Assembly: GCF_900496995.4 (NCBI RefSeq)
Contig: NC_044008.1
Location: forward strand, 14,021,276 to 14,085,275
Direction of reading: 5' to 3'
Length of the DNA stretch: 64,000 nt
Source of the DNA: Aquila chrysaetos chrysaetos
Taxonomy: Eukaryota > Chordata > Aves > Accipitriformes > Accipitridae
Shown here: piece after piece, positions 22,001 through 37,506 of the stretch
Layout of the letters: every line of letters begins with the position of its first letter
Position numbering within the stretch: position 1 is the stretch's first letter
Made by a program: the position numbers and the translations under genes
Notes under the pieces: model-generated
Seen by the model: the letters and a program-made list of their open reading frames with translations, nothing else
Told to the model about the DNA's origin: nothing
The model's database searches: none

Positions 22001-25000
22001 TCCTTGGCTTCTGATATCGAAGAAGGACAGGATAGAATATATGTGTGTAAGTGCAAACCTGTAATCCTCAAAACTCTGCTCAGCTGTTGCTTTCCTGAAT
22101 TCCCTAAACACTTCTGACATTAAATACTGCAGACTGCACTGAAAGGGCTGAGAAGTTACTAACCGTGTTTCCACTGCCCTCAAAAAGAATACCTAAACAC
22201 CAGGTAAAGGGGCTTCAACAGGAGAGACCTGGAACAGCCCTAGCCCCCAAATTATTCCTAGTGCATTCTTAGGAAATGGAGGGGAATATTTGCACTTGAT
22301 AGACAGTAGGATCATATGTAGGCCTGTGTTCTCAATGAATACTCGTGACTGCTGAGCTGCAGTGCAGAAACAGGTATTGGTATCATCTCCATAAAGAGTA
22401 CGACAGCTTGGTTTTTTTTAAAAGTAAGCATCCACATCTTGTAACGGAGGCTTCAAATCTGTGAATCCTAAGTGGAAGAAGGCATTTCACTCCTGGGAAA
22501 GAACAGGATTTAAGGCATGCTCCTGTTTGATGCTTATTAGTAAGCTGATTGCCAGTGCTGTTTTCTGTGAAGCCCAGCCTTTCCCTTTTCCCCTAAAGAG
22601 AGCTGGTGCACTTAACTCATATCTCTGGCTGTTTTCCTCCTACAGTGTAGAGGAGAAACCAGCCTCACATTCATTGTGGAGCTACTGGAAGTAGCTTACA
22701 CACTTGTATTCCTACCCAGCTGCATCATGGTCACTGTTCCGGTTTTGTTCTCTGTTTTAATGACTGGAGCCTATCCTGAAGTAAGCTCTGTGCAAACATG
22801 CACCTCAGCACCAAGTTTGGGGGGAAACAAGATACAGGACCAGAGCGAACTCCAGTGACACACAGAGCATGGTACCAAGAGAAGTCAAACCACAGGCTAC
22901 TCAACAGTCAAGGAAAAGGAGGAAGTTTAGGGAGTCCTTATACTGACATCAAACTCAGGATGGTCTGAAAAGAAGTTGTATCATGCTTGTTATTTAATTA
23001 AAAATTGTTAGTAGTGCTTTTAACACCAAACCTGAGAAGTACCTCGAGTTAGTCCCTGCTGGGAAGAGGTTCACAGCTTTAATTAACAACTGTAAATCAT
23101 CTTCTGGCCAATTTTTGCTTCCCCCTCCACCACCAGTGGATGACTTTTCTGAACTCTTTGTTGCTTGGCGCATACGAGCTTCTGCCTCTTCTTTCTCTCG
23201 CCTTATTTGTTCATTTATTTCTTCTATCTGAAGGATTGTAAACAAGCATTATTTATTTATTTATTTTTTTGTTTTACAGCGAACACAAACCCCTCTTTGT
23301 GGCATTGCTTTGAGCCTTGAATTTTGCTTAGTTTCTGTTCTGTACATGATACATAAGGAAATGGAGGAGCTTATCTGCTCCAGTATTATTTCCCTCCATC
23401 CCGCATGTAAATTTGGCCATCCCAGATTAGGAGCTACGGCAGAAATCCATCACAAGTTCACTAGGAAATTAAGTGAACGCTCCCAGGATTAAGGCAAAAT
23501 TTCTTGAATCTAGTGTGAATGTCCATGCTAACACCTGACTTACAGGGACAGATCCACAAAAGTATTAAGAACCTAAAGTGACTAGTGAGGGCAGTTAAAC
23601 ATCCCTGTTGAATACATTGACTCCCAAATCTTCCAACCTAACTGCTACCCAAGCTTGGTTATGCCTGAAATTCTCAGTTACTATGGTTGTACTAAGTTAG
23701 CATTAACTGCAACAACCCAGATTTTAGTTACTAAGTGCTTACTCAGGGTTAGATAGCTCCATGTAGTTTGTTAGCAAGCAATTCAACAGAACTTAAGTTA
23801 TCGATCGCACCTTTGTGAACTGTAATGACATCCTGAGACTGTGGCATGACATATCTTTAAGGTATCTGCTTCTGAGTATGCCTAGTCCAGTCTTGGCAAT
23901 ATTAAAAAAGCTATGTGTTTATGCCTGTTGGCAGGATGCTCAAACTAGGTTTCTCGCTGTCTATCTCAATAAAATCTTCCTGGCAAAAGGAAAGTTATCT
24001 GATAGATAACTTTTATTAATGCAAAAGTAGAACAGTTTTAACAGACAGAAAAGTGACTGTCCCGTGCTTGGAACACTCTCCTGGAGACTGGAAGATTGGA
24101 TTCAGTCTCCTGTAGAACAAGAGGGGTTTGAGTCTTAAGTTGTCTGATGAGTAAACCTGACGCTGGGATGGGAACAGATCATCTTCCTCACCAGGAAAGA
24201 AAGTTCACAGCTGTGAATCCAAAGCAGATGAGAGAAAGTACCTTACACTTTCTGCAGGACATGGGTTCAGCCTTATTAGTCCAAATGGCTTTTCCCTGCT
24301 GCCAAAATTTAGGCAGATCCTTGCTGAGTTTTCTAAATCTTGATCACAAGCGTCTTGCTTTTCCTATACTTTGGTATCCAACCCACTGGCCCTTCCAGTG
24401 GCTACAGCCTACAGCACTTAAGTCCTTTTGTGGATCTAGCCCCAGGTCATGGATACTTAGGCTAGGATTTTTATTGCATAACAGAATAGGTTAAGACTGC
24501 CCTCCTTCCCCTCTAGGTAATTGCTACCTGTTGGGCAAAACTTAAATTCCTCTACTGTTTCTGTATACTGTACAAATGGTAGGTTTTATGTCCTTTACTA
24601 ATTAAAAACACGTATTTTTTTCTCAGCTGGCCCTGGTTATTTCACCAGCCATGAACTGCACTATGTAAAATGAAGCAGAGGTCAAGTCTGCCTGAGGACT
24701 CTGAAACTCAGGTCTTTGTGTTTAACAGGCAGGATTCCACAGCAGCTATGTTGTATCTTACTTTGATTTGGTCATGTAGATTTCACAAATCAAATTATTC
24801 TGTTATTTTGATTTGACACTCAGCATAATTACCTGTTTTACTACAGCCGCCTTTCCTCCTTCCCTTGTTGTGGATGTAAGTGCTTCATTCAAGCATTGCA
24901 GACTAAAAATAAATTATTAAGTTACAACGGATAGCTAGTAGAAAGATGGGTATCAAAACGAGCAGAAATCAGCAGCAGGAAGACTTACCTTGCTAGCTCA

Positions 25001-28000
25001 AGACGATCACAAAGCTTTTCCACCTCCTCCATCATTTTAACACAATCTGCCTCATTATCAGAAAAGTAATTCCAGTTCTGGAAGCAGAAATACATGTTCT
25101 ACAAAGTTCTTGAACTTTATTGTCCTGTTCCTTCAGACAAAGTCTTAACACACAGCATTCTTCAGCCACTACTGTGTTTGGACCTATTTGGTCAGCTTTA
25201 CTTACAACTCAAAACCATATAAACCATATGATAAGTATGTGTTTTAGTATTTTGCTTTTTAGTAAACCCACTTTCCATACCCATCTCCAGCCACAAGAAC
25301 ACGCAAGCGTGTGATAGGGTCCGATCTAAACACACATAGTAATTTCACTGATGTAACCTGTATTTCACTATAATAATATTTAAATACCTTGCATGTCGTT
25401 CTCAGTTTTTGCCTTTCTTTCTTGATTGCTTTTTTCTGTATCTCTTTTTCCTTTTTTGCTACTAATGCTTGTTGCCTAACTTCTTCTTCCTCCTTTTCTT
25501 TTGCTAACCGTGCTGCTTCTAATTCTGCTTGTCTTTGCTGCAATCAAAAGGAAAAAACAAACAAAAAAAATCAACAAAGCCACACTGTTATAGGGTCATT
25601 CAGTCATTCAATATTAAAATGTGGTGTTTCTGGTTTTGGTGGGGGTTTGTTGTTGTTGTTTGGTTGTGGGTTTTGTTGTTTTTTTTAATACATCCATACT
25701 TTAATGTTTGGTTTTCCAAGGATTTTGAGGGAGGTGAAGAAACATATACCAGTTGGCATTAACTCAAATACTCACTATAAGGACCCCTAGTTTATAAATC
25801 CTGACTTCCTTGATTCCTTGACAACGAAGTTACAAAACTGTATGACATTTCCTATGCCTGCCCCAAGAATATGAGCTTTGAAAAACACAGTGGTCCAATA
25901 TTTCTCCTGCATCATTATTAAGATAGAATCCTGCAGTGCTCCGGTATTGTCTTTTAAGTCACTTTTCAGCACCTTACAGTTCCCTTTCATTCCTGGTACT
26001 TGTTTTGGAGCCATCTTTTCCAAGCTGTTAATATTAATCAAACATGTTATGTTACCTCAAAGTGTTTCATACCAATCAACCATTCACAGACCATATGCAC
26101 AAGGCAAGCAGCTGTATCCATTTTATGAAAAAGGAAAGTAGGCCATAGAATTTAATGACTGCCTCTAAACCAGAGGAAGTGTATGCAACAACAGAACTCA
26201 ATTTTAGAAGTTTTTTTTGTTTCAGATCTGTGCTCCTTGTTTTCATCTCATTCTCAAACGGCTGTCAGTCTTGCACTGCCTGTTGCACAGGAATCGAAGA
26301 CAACAAATCTTTAAACCCCAATATAATTCTAACAGTAGCTTTCTGACACATGTAGAAGCTGAAGCAGTGGATCAGGTGTGAATGAACCAGGGTTTTTCAA
26401 CCCAAATAAAGCAGTTAACTTACTTTTTCTTTTGCTTCCTGTTCTTTTCGTTTTGCTTCTACCTTTGCTTTCTTCTCTGCTTCTTTCTTTGCCTTTTCTT
26501 CCTCCTTAAATTTCTTTATCCTGGGATCACAGCTGTATGCATTGTCTGGCAGAAGAAAGGATGCATTATGTACAAAATAAAAACAGGAGATTTCCACTGT
26601 TAGTTAACAAATCCCTCTTCAAAAAAACCAGCAGTTTGCATGCTCACCAACAAGTGTCCTGATTCTGTTCATTTCTTCTTTTTTTCTCAGTGCTCTAGCA
26701 GCTCTGTTCTGCTTTTCAATCCACCTCCTTTCATCTCGACTAAAAAGGGAAAGCATGGTTAGTTCAGTGCTAATATCCTACAGTGTCAGTCTGTTAGAAA
26801 TTCACCAACAAACTTTTTAAAAGTTTCCCCACACAGACGCTCTTCTCTGAATACTTCAAAAAATGAAGTTCCAGGCCCCAAGGTCATGTCAAAAATGCTA
26901 GGCGTTTACACAATTACATAAACCTTCAAAACACTTGACAAAACATGCTGCTTATCTGTCATTGCAGGGAATGAGGTCATGGACTTTATTTCCAAAATGC
27001 AGTCCACTTGTTGACCTAACATTAAACCCAAGCAAAACAACTGAAGTGCTGGTATACAGTTTAATTAAAGGGCAGCAATATAATCAATGTTAATTATCTC
27101 CATTTTACAGAATATAGGTCCTGTCACATAAACCCATCTGCACAGAAAGAACACTTTCTATGAAGTACTGGGACACTCCAGTAAAATCATGCTGAATTCA
27201 CTTGAGTAAAATACAGCTCAGGTTAAATGGATTAAAAATTGGCTGACTAAACCTGAAAATATTTGTCAGTGCTGTCAAGAAAGAGGCAAATTGAGCCCCC
27301 AAATAATGGGGGTCTATATCCTCATCCACACAACCAAATACAGAACAATATACCTTAGAACAAAGAAAACAATCCCCGTAACAGAGCAGGAGACTACTAA
27401 GAGTAGATTGAAGGTTTAAGGTTTAAAACACAAGCAACATCACCTTTGACAAGAAGGGATAACAAGAATCATGACCATCTGAACAAAAGCTGAAGTGTAG
27501 TTCTCTCTCTGAAGTACAGCATACTATGTACCATTTGTCTAAATGTTTTTAAAAAAGGACACTAATGACAGGAATAAGCACAAAAAAGAGCTATGCAAAT
27601 AATTCAAGAGCCTTCCAATGAGAAGCCTAGAGATTAATCTGTGTAATTTATCAAACATACAAGTGATATGGAATTGATTACAGTGCTTTCACAGAATCTT
27701 CACAGGAGCAAGAACATTGGGTCCAGAGAGGCTCAAAAAAATTAACAGCAGGAAAAGGCATTAAGAGAAGAGGAATGAAGGCCTAGCTATAGCCTAAATA
27801 TGGCAGTTTTTAGCCACAAAGCAAGCTAACCACTGACTAACTACAAAATTGATTTCTATTCAAACTTGGAAGAAGAGGTTCATACAATGCCAGTTATGGT
27901 TATACAAGGATGACTAAGTGAAAGGTTGTGTCCTGTGAAATAACGTGTTAGACTAAATGATTTGCTGCTCTAACTTGAACATTCTGTGTTATAACTGTAG

Positions 28001-31000
28001 GAAGGATAAAAACAGAATGTGTTTTCCAATGGCAACATGGTCTGAGTAATTCAGCAACTATCACTACATCAACAAATACACAATTTTTATTAATATCAAG
28101 CCATCAGAACTAATCTCTCTAAATTCTAGAAAGTATCGCTTGTCTCAGCACAGTTAATAAAGAGTTGGAGAGAGAAATGATACCTGCTTACTCATCCACT
28201 CTGTTCTGGCTCCAGGTTCAACCTGTGTTTGGGACTTGCTGGAACTGCAAGTCTGAACTTAAATGAACACATTTCAAAGCACCTCAGAAACACCTCTGTG
28301 ATGCAAGCAAGAACTACTTCAATTACACAAATAAGACAAAGAGAAGCCCACAGTCAGTCCAGTTCAAGTCCATGACTGACTACTAAGCTGGGAGAGTGGA
28401 ATTCAGTCTTAGTTCAGCTACCTTTCTTCGTATGACTTACAGTCTAATAGAAAGTTGGAAAAATCTTGCTGTATCAGTCTCTCAGTCTCCTGTCAAATTT
28501 CTTTTTACTTACATACCATTCTGCTTTTTCTTTTTCCTCTTCATCTAAATAGGAAAACTCTCGCCAGGAATCAAAATTATACCTACAGTAAACAAAAGTA
28601 AAAAAAAAAAAAATAAAAAATCAAACAAAGAATGAATGAAAAAAACCCAACCAAACAGCAAAACTATTACAAATAATCTACCTTTTTTACTATTAGGTTT
28701 TTGTAGGCAATTATACTGTTATTTACAGTTTATACTACATAATTTACAATTATACTGCACCTACAGTGATTCCACTGTGTTAAGTCAAAACACAAGATGC
28801 TATTGAAAGTACTGATTTACATCTATCTGTACTGTAGGACAGAGTGTATTTTAGGATGCAATCAGTCTCACCAACTCTAAATGTCTACAGTACAGTTGTC
28901 TAAGCTCCCATTACAGGCAGTGGAGATACAGTGCAGTCTTTAGAGTTGAGAGAGAAATTAATTTTAATCTTTATGTAAGCATCTGTATTTGTCAGGTAAG
29001 TTAAGCCATAAACTCTACTGACTTTACTGGACTAGACAGACCTCCCTTAACTAGGGGAGCTTAAATACCTAGTAGACACCTCCACTAAAAAAACACAAGT
29101 TACGTGAGATGAACCCTACTTCTAGTCTGTGGGTCAACTCTGTTCGCAGCCATTGTGGTCAGAGAACTGTCAGAAGCTCCCGCTTTAACTGTGAATTTAC
29201 AACATAGATGCATTAGCTACAAGAAAGCCAGCTCAGTTTGTGGAAGGCACCAAAAAGCTGTGGGTAATTTTGTGATGTTAGTAGGTCAGAACAGACCACA
29301 GCCTACAACCTACGTACAAAAGGGTCTGCAAGCCCTTCATATCACGTCTTGAATACTGTGAATAGAAACTGAGGTATCGGCTAACTTACCAAAATGAATA
29401 GAATGCATCTACCTCTTCAAATGATGAGTTCATGTCCCCAAGTTTAGGAACATTTTTCTTATTTGACCACCTGAAAATAAATGGATATATTCAAGAAATA
29501 ATATACATAATCTTACTTCATAACATGGCAGTGTTAACTATGGAATCAAAATAACACATCAGAGGCTCCCTCCCACCAACACAGAGGGGCACCAGGAAAG
29601 AGGAAGAAAATGGGAGAGTTCCTTCTAAACATCCTCCAGATTGGGCCTTTTTTGGGGAGCTCCCCCAGAAAAGCAAACTCCTCCTGCCCGAGTTTGGTGT
29701 GCCTACAAGGAGACCTGATGGAGCACAAGCTATCTTTGTAGATATTCAATTCTCCACACACATTCTCCTGGTAGAAAAGCTTACAGAAAGTGGATAAAAG
29801 GTGCTCTGTGAATAACTCAGCTCTGTGGTAGGCTACAGGAAGTTTCCCACATACTCTAACAGAGTACGAGGGAATAATGCATGCTCTGCCTCCATTCCAT
29901 TTTTTCCCTACAAAGAGGGAAATCTTCCATAGGCTCTAGAATTTTTTATTCCATGACACTGCATCCATTTCCAAGCAGAGAAGGGAACAACCCATCTGAC
30001 AACCACAGATCCAGGTCTGAATCTCTGGAATACTTGATAAAAGATTCAATAAATCTACTTTAAATAATCAACGGATTGTTCAGAATGTGTTGTAAAGTGC
30101 CTCACACAATAAACCACTTTTTTTTTTTTTCATACAGGTAAAAGGTGAAATAAACTTCTATTGTGACAGCCTTAATACAAAGTTAATTGGCAAGCATGAA
30201 TCAAATGCAGAAAAAAAGTCACACACCTTAAGAGAGAACCACCAAATATTGATAGTTACTTATCTTCTCTTTTAACCAGCTAAATTGTGAACATAACTAT
30301 TGTCTTCTGTTAATGTCTCACCCTCATAAGAAAATCATAAAAAAAGGAATTTTTAGTCAGTAGCATACACACACTTGGTATAGTAAATAATTTTAAGATG
30401 AAACAACGTGTTGTACAAAAAGGACAGTAAGTAATATGGCGCTGAGAACAGACTTTTTTGGTTTTTTAATCTCATCGGTCAAACTCAATGCCACCAGTGT
30501 GACAGTTCAGTTTATTTTAAAATGAAGTAATAGAGAACGCACTATTTTACTTGTATTACAGTTCTAGCAAATTAATGCATCTCCCAGCATCCCTTAAAAC
30601 CACACTTGTTACAAACACAATGCCAGAAGATTCTGCAAATACTGATTGTGCAGCAACAGCAGAGGCAGTCTGACATAGCTTACCTGGCATTTCTTTCAAA
30701 AACTGGTGAAAAAACTTCAAAGAAGTTTTCTTTTGCTTCACTTTTGGAAGGTACAGAATTATCAAAAGTAGGATCTATGCTGTTAAATGCTCGTCGTTTC
30801 ACAGGATCAGATAATATTTCGTAAGCTGAAAAAAAGTTACCAGACATAAAACATGAGACTAAAGTGAGTCTTCCCCACAAGGTGCGAATGTTACAGAAAA
30901 GCTTCTAAATGTTTAAAAAGATGCTCTCAGATCTGTGTTTGATCTATCATTCTGTACAGCTTGATATTTAGTTCTTTTAGTGACACCAAATAGCATTGCT

Positions 31001-34000
31001 GTCAATTCCTGTTAAACTAAGTAGGAGGAAAATGCTTATGAAAAACACCACATTTAACCATTACAATGTAACAAACCAGATTATATTTAAAATAATTTTA
31101 TAGCAGTAAATTCAGTTTAGGCAGTGGGAATTTGGGCATGACACCTTCAGGCTTTTATCCTACACCAGATCCTTGCAGATAAATTGACAAAACAGTCTAC
31201 TAAGACAGGCATGGAGTAAAAGCAGTCTCCAAGTTACTATGATGTCAGAACTAGCAAGAACAGGAGCCATTCATTAGAATTTTTGCAGCTCATGATGAAG
31301 TTGTATTGAGACTTGGTGGTGTGGTTTAACCCAGCAGGCAGCTAAACACCACACAGCTGTTCGCTCATTCTCCCCCAGTGGCATGGGGGAGAGAATCAGA
31401 AAAAAGGTAAAAGTCATGGGTTGAGATAAAGACAGTTTACTTGGACAGAAAAGGAAGGGAAAATAATACTAATGATAAGAGAACATTTAAAACAAGTAAT
31501 GCACAGTGCAGTTGCTCACCACCTGCTGACCAATGCCCAGCCAGTTCCCGAGCAGCAGGCAGCCATCCCCTGGCCAACTCCCCCCAGTTTTATTGTTCAG
31601 CATGATGTCATATGGTACGGAACATCCCTTTGGCGAGTTGGGGTCAGCTGTCCCAGCTGTGTCCCCTCCCAGCTTCTTGTGCACCCCCAGCCTCCTCGCT
31701 GGCAGGGCAGTATGAGAAGCTGGAAAGTCCTTGACTTAGTGTAAGCACTGCTCAGCAACAACGAAAACATCGGTGTGTTACCAACATTATTCTCGTACTA
31801 AATCCAAACCAGGGCACTATACCAGCTACTAGGAAGAAAATTAACTCTATCCCAGCCAAAACCAGGACACTTGGAAGGAGTATAAAACACCACATAGCTA
31901 CTAGCCAACACATGCACACGCTCCCAGTTTTCCTGTTCTTGCAGTTCTGCAGCTGGGGAGCACCTCATTACTGAATCTTATAACCTGGAAAAAGCTACAC
32001 ACTGTCGCTTCAGTAAACTCTTGTTTTCTCTCAAGAAGTGTGGAATTACTTTGTCTGTCAGTTCTACAATACCCACTATCTTTCAATAAGAGTGAAAAGT
32101 CAAAGGAATCAAATTCACATTGCAATCATTCACGGGCTTCTCTGACTGCAGACCACCGCACCGTGAAGGTGAGATCTACATGATAAGCTGGAGGAGACTG
32201 TGGTGCTCTGTGGTTCTGTAAACTGATCCCACTGCATGTGGTAATGGAGAGAGGAAGGAATCCAAGGGACCACCAATGAGCTGCTGTCTGCTAGTCTTCC
32301 CTTCCCTTCTGGGAAGGGACCTGCCTCTGCCAATACTCTAAATGACCCCAATTACCCTCTACATTGCAAGCTAGGAGCTTCAATAACCCTCATACCATTT
32401 TCCTGATGCAAGAAATTCCACACACATCCGTTGGTTCCTCTCCCACTTAAAAGATGTCCTTTCCATAGAGATACCCAATTCTACTCCCACAGACTGAGTT
32501 CTCCCAGTACTGTATCTCCCACTCATTCCTTTGTCAGACCCAGCTTTGAATCCCACCTATGGACTCCTGCCTTTCCAAGTTTCTTCTCTCCATTCCGTTA
32601 CCACTTACTCCTACTCCAGATTCCCCTTCCCTACCACTGCATTTCCTTCCTCCAGGGTGCTGCCTGGAAGCATTACTCCTCTTCCATGCCACTTTGTGCT
32701 TTCCTTTCTGTTTATCCTTAAACTTGGATAGTAAGAAGTCAAGCGGAAACATATTTCGCTCCTTGCATGTAGAACACAGAGCGTATTCCTTAATTCAGGT
32801 GTCAGGTTGCTGACAGGATTGCGACTACAGGAAAAAAAAAAGTCCTTTGGCAACTTTTTTCCTTTTGACAACTCCAAAGGAGGCTCAAGACATCATTAGC
32901 TTGTCTAAGATATCATCTAACATTTTAACTAGTATTGTAAGAAGACACTCAGAAGAAGAAAGTTTAGAACACACAAATTCCAAGATTTCCTCCCACCTGG
33001 ACCTTACTGAGTCAAAAAAAATTGTTTAAAATAAACGAAAAAGCCAAACTCCACAGCATTTCTAGAGGCATAAGTCATACACCTAGAACATTCCCTATGG
33101 TTCTGGTGTTCTAGGTCACTACAGGCAAGAAGGGAAATGTTATCACTCGGTCATCCATGGGCAAAAAAGAGCAGCTGAAGAAACTGATATCCTACATCAA
33201 ATCAACAGATGTTCTGTTGGCAGAGTAAGCGAATTAGAATTCAGTTTTTCCAGTTGCTGTTGGTGTCTTAAGGGAATCACTTTAGAGCACACCAGTTTAT
33301 CCCAGGTATGTGGCTACCTCTAGTGGTTCATCTTTGCATACGCTGCTACAAGCGTTCACGTTCTGTCACCAAGTAGCACGGCAGACTATCAGCTGCATTC
33401 CCATACTGCTTCTACCCAGAGGGAAGTTATGTTAGTGTGATCTCGATTTATTGAGGCAGTTTTCTAAAATGGAAAAGAACTTCTCTGGCTTTTTAGTAAC
33501 TGACAACTCTTTAAAAGCCTAATAAAGCACTACAAATACATTTCAGATTATCAGGTAGATTGAGAGAGTATAATAAAAGAGATCAATTGCTTACCTTTAG
33601 TTATGCATGTAAAATAATCATTATCACCTTCTCCTATCTGTTCCCCGGCAGCTTTTCGCTTGTCTGGATGATGTTTCAAAACCATGGATTTATCTAGCAA
33701 ATAGATACATTACGTTTAGAAATGCTTCATCATCAACAGTTTATTTCTCACAAACTGCAAAGTAACACAATAATTGCAACTAACATTTCTCTAATTAGAT
33801 ACTTTAAAAAAACCCGCAAAAACCCAAACACCAAAAAACATCAGGAAGAAAACAGATAAGAGTTAATGAATTTTTCTTTGATTTAATGCTATTGTCATAA
33901 TTTAAATTATTTCATCTTTGCTGGGACACAAAATAACCACAACTCAGAAACTCTATTCCACCTTCATCAGCTGAAGAAGTACTGATTTTCTGGGACTTAT

Positions 34001-37000
34001 TCTACTATTATGCATAGCGAAGTCCTTCAGTAACTGTAAGTGTACAGTTAGCTTCAAAATGCATAATGCAATTTCAGGACCTTAACTGTGCAAGATTGTA
34101 CAATTCCCTGTGCAATCACACTGAAAAAATAAAGAATAATCATTAATGTAATTTTAGTTGTTATTTTTAATGAAAAGCAAAGTAGTTCAGATAAAATAAA
34201 AATTGCATTGTATCCCTTTACTCAAGTTCTGCACACAATCCAAGATGAAACTAGCAAGGAAACTACAGCCATGAGCCTGTGAAGACTGCTGCACTTACCC
34301 ATGGATAACATTAAGCACACACACGAGACTTCATGGTCAAGTTCTCTCTCTACTTAGGCCTTAAATGCTGAGATATAACTAACACACACAGATTATCTAC
34401 TAAAGTTGCTACCAAGGTTGTCTTCGTGTTTAAACAGCAAAACCAGATTTTAAACCGACATCTTTGCCAATAGGTCTAGCCATATTATCCTACAACATAA
34501 AATGTACCTTCTTGGCTCACTATAAAATACTAGAGAGAAGATATCATGCAAGTAGTTACAGCAACCTGCCTTTTGAGAAACGAATGAGAATCCTTGTTAA
34601 AAATAGGAAAGCACAGTATATATTGGTGAGAAAGACTCACATCTCTAAAGCGTGATAATTGAGTGCTGTTAGGATCCTGAAGAGAGAGATGCCCCAGTTC
34701 TTGCTCGAGAAGAGTAGTGAGACCACTAATCATCACCAGAATAGGTGTTGCTCTATGCTATTGTTGTGGTTTAAGCCCAGCCAGCAACTAGGCACCACAC
34801 AGCCACTCTCTCACTGCCCCCCCGCAATGGGATGGGGAGGAGAATGGGAAAAAAAAAAAGGTAAAACTCACGGTTTGAGATAGGAATGATTTACTAACTA
34901 AAGTAAAATAAAATGTAATACTAACAACAACAATAATAAAATATAGTAATAATAATAGTAATGAAAAGGAATGTAATACAATAAAACTAAAAAAAGGAAA
35001 AAAACCCCAAACCCCAAGAAAAGACAAGTGATGCACAATACAATTGCTCACCACCCGCTGACCGATGCCCGAGCAGCGATCCGCCCCTCCCGGCCAACTC
35101 CCCCAGTTTATATACTGAGCATGATGTTCTATGGTATGGAATATCCCTTGGCTAGTTCAGGCCAGCTGTCCGGCCATGCTCCCTCCCAGCTTCTTGTGCA
35201 CCTCCTTGATGGCAGAGCATGGGAAACTGAAAAATCCTTAACTTAGGATAAGCGCTACTTAGCGACAACTAAAACATCAGTTTGTTATCAACACTGTTCT
35301 CACACTAAATCCAAAACACACGGTACCAGCTACTAAGAAGAAAATTAACTCTATCCCAGCCGAAACCAGGACAGCTACATTAGCACATGCTCCATGATGG
35401 CACTGCTAAGCAACATGTACCTGAGGCAACATAATTTCCTGAGTCAGTTGGTAATTTGCTGATTTCCACCCATTTTCATTTGGGAGTAACTTAATCTTCA
35501 TCTGTGCTTTCACTGGGGACAGTGATTCTACTCATACCAGTACAGTTACACAGGCAATTGTTTGCCAGATCAGCTCACAAAACCATCAGCTTATTTCATA
35601 AAGGCTACTGAACAATCTTCAGAGTACTTTTAAATCTTTCTCCACTAAATACCTGCATCCTTCTTGCAAAGTCAACTCTTGGTCACGTTGCTTTCTAGGA
35701 AAAATGTTCTGAAGCCCAACATGGTGTTCCTTCACATGCAAGTACCACAAAATACCCCCAATCACCTGCATGCACTTTTGAATCATGTCTTGATTTAAGA
35801 CACAGGCCCATGACATCATCAAGCAGCACAGTGGCACTTGAAGTTCTATGGTTTACTTACCCAAAATGGCAAGGAAACTTAACCTCACAAGACTACGTTT
35901 TTAACAGCTTGGAAACATCCCAGAGATCCAGCCACAGGAACTCTACAGTTTTCACACGGTAAAATGACCAAAGAAGAGCAAAACCAAGCTTCTCAGCTTG
36001 GCCTAAGTAACTTTTTGTTACTTGAATACCCCAAAATTCAAGAGCTACTGCTCCATTCCCATGCAACACTCAGTCTAATCAGAATGATAACAGTAGCATA
36101 CTTCTTAACCATCCGCTAGCATTAACGTGGCACCTAACCACTGTAAGGGGGCTTTCAGTACCAACCTACTGAAATACATAGGGCAGGGCTAGCTGTATTT
36201 CTCTGCCTTTCACTGAGCCTGGGTGCAGACTCAAAAATGCAGAAACGTACAGTTATAGTCTCAAGGTTGTTGACAAAAAAAACCCACAAGCAAGAAAGCT
36301 GAGATGTGAACTCAGTGATATTTTTGAATTCCCTAGCTTTAGGCCTGGGGATTTTGGAGCTGTGATGTGAATTTAGAAGGCTGGTAAGCAACGCAAATCA
36401 AAGAGCAGGCATTTTTAGGCCTGTGAAATGGCAAAAATCTTGTCCGTGGCATGTATGTATTTTCATGTGGAAAACAGTTGTGTACATCTGAAAGAAAGGT
36501 ATGCTTATGCAGGAAAGGTACTTACGAGCTGCTTTGATTTGTTTCTGAGTAGCCCTGTATCGTATATTTCCTAGCCCAAGGACTGCATAATGGTCTTGAT
36601 TCTGAGGGGGGGGAAAACAAAAACAAAAACAAACCCCTAATAAACACTGGTAAATGCAACCTAAAAAGCCACAACACATGCAGAAAAAGAGTTCTTCTCC
36701 CCATCTTTTAAAAGCAAGAGGCAGAATTCTTCCCTCTCTCAACAAATATTAGAAAAAGAACAATTGTCGTAAAGGCCATAACTTTTGAATAACCAGATAT
36801 TAATAAATTAAGCCACTGTTACAGAAATTCAAGTAGCTTAATCTAAATTGGATTCAAGCACTGAATCCCAGAAAGTTCAATTACTGAAGAACTGAATTGC
36901 TGTCTTTAATATTAAGAGTGCTAACGCAATTCCAGAATAAGGAGGCGGCAACAGGGAGGGGAGACACTTTTACTGCTTACAGGCAGTAAAATGAAAAACA

Positions 37001-37473
37001 ACAGTTCAAGACGAAGATCTTATCCTGCTGTGCACTTGAGTTTGCCTTCATCAACTGGTTATGCCTGGGAAATACAAACCCAGACATAACGGTAATGGAC
37101 ACAAACCAATTCAGATGGGGGTGGGAGGGGAGGAGGAAGGGGATCTTTAGCAGCTGGGAAGAGCAGATAACTTTGACAGGAGATTTCCAGCAAAAATAAT
37201 AACACTAATCTATATCAACTGAATACCTTCCAGTCCTTTGGATCAAGGGTTTTTAACATAGGAAATTCTTCAAGCTGCAATTCTTCATCCCCTGATTCTT
37301 CAGACAGTTCCTTCTCATCTTCTAGCTCCTGGAAAGAGGCAGAAACATTTATGTTTCTCCTCTTAATAAATGCTTCAAACCATCTTCCCACAGGTTCCAC
37401 TTGACAGAGTACTGATGCTATAAGCAAAAACATAAAAACGACTTCACCTTCTGCGTTTTGGTTTTTTTTGTTG

Positions 37474-37506
<33 letters not shown>

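Noticed and set aside
24147-24494. 115-codon plus-strand open frame within DNAJC2 intron 12
   Set aside because: No similarity to a known family, no splice signals and no promoter features are evident. The length is compatible with chance.
30684-36601. Idea that the two LTRs in DNAJC2 bound a single provirus
   Set aside because: The sequence between them is ordinary intron plus coding exon 4, and each LTR has its own target-site repeat.
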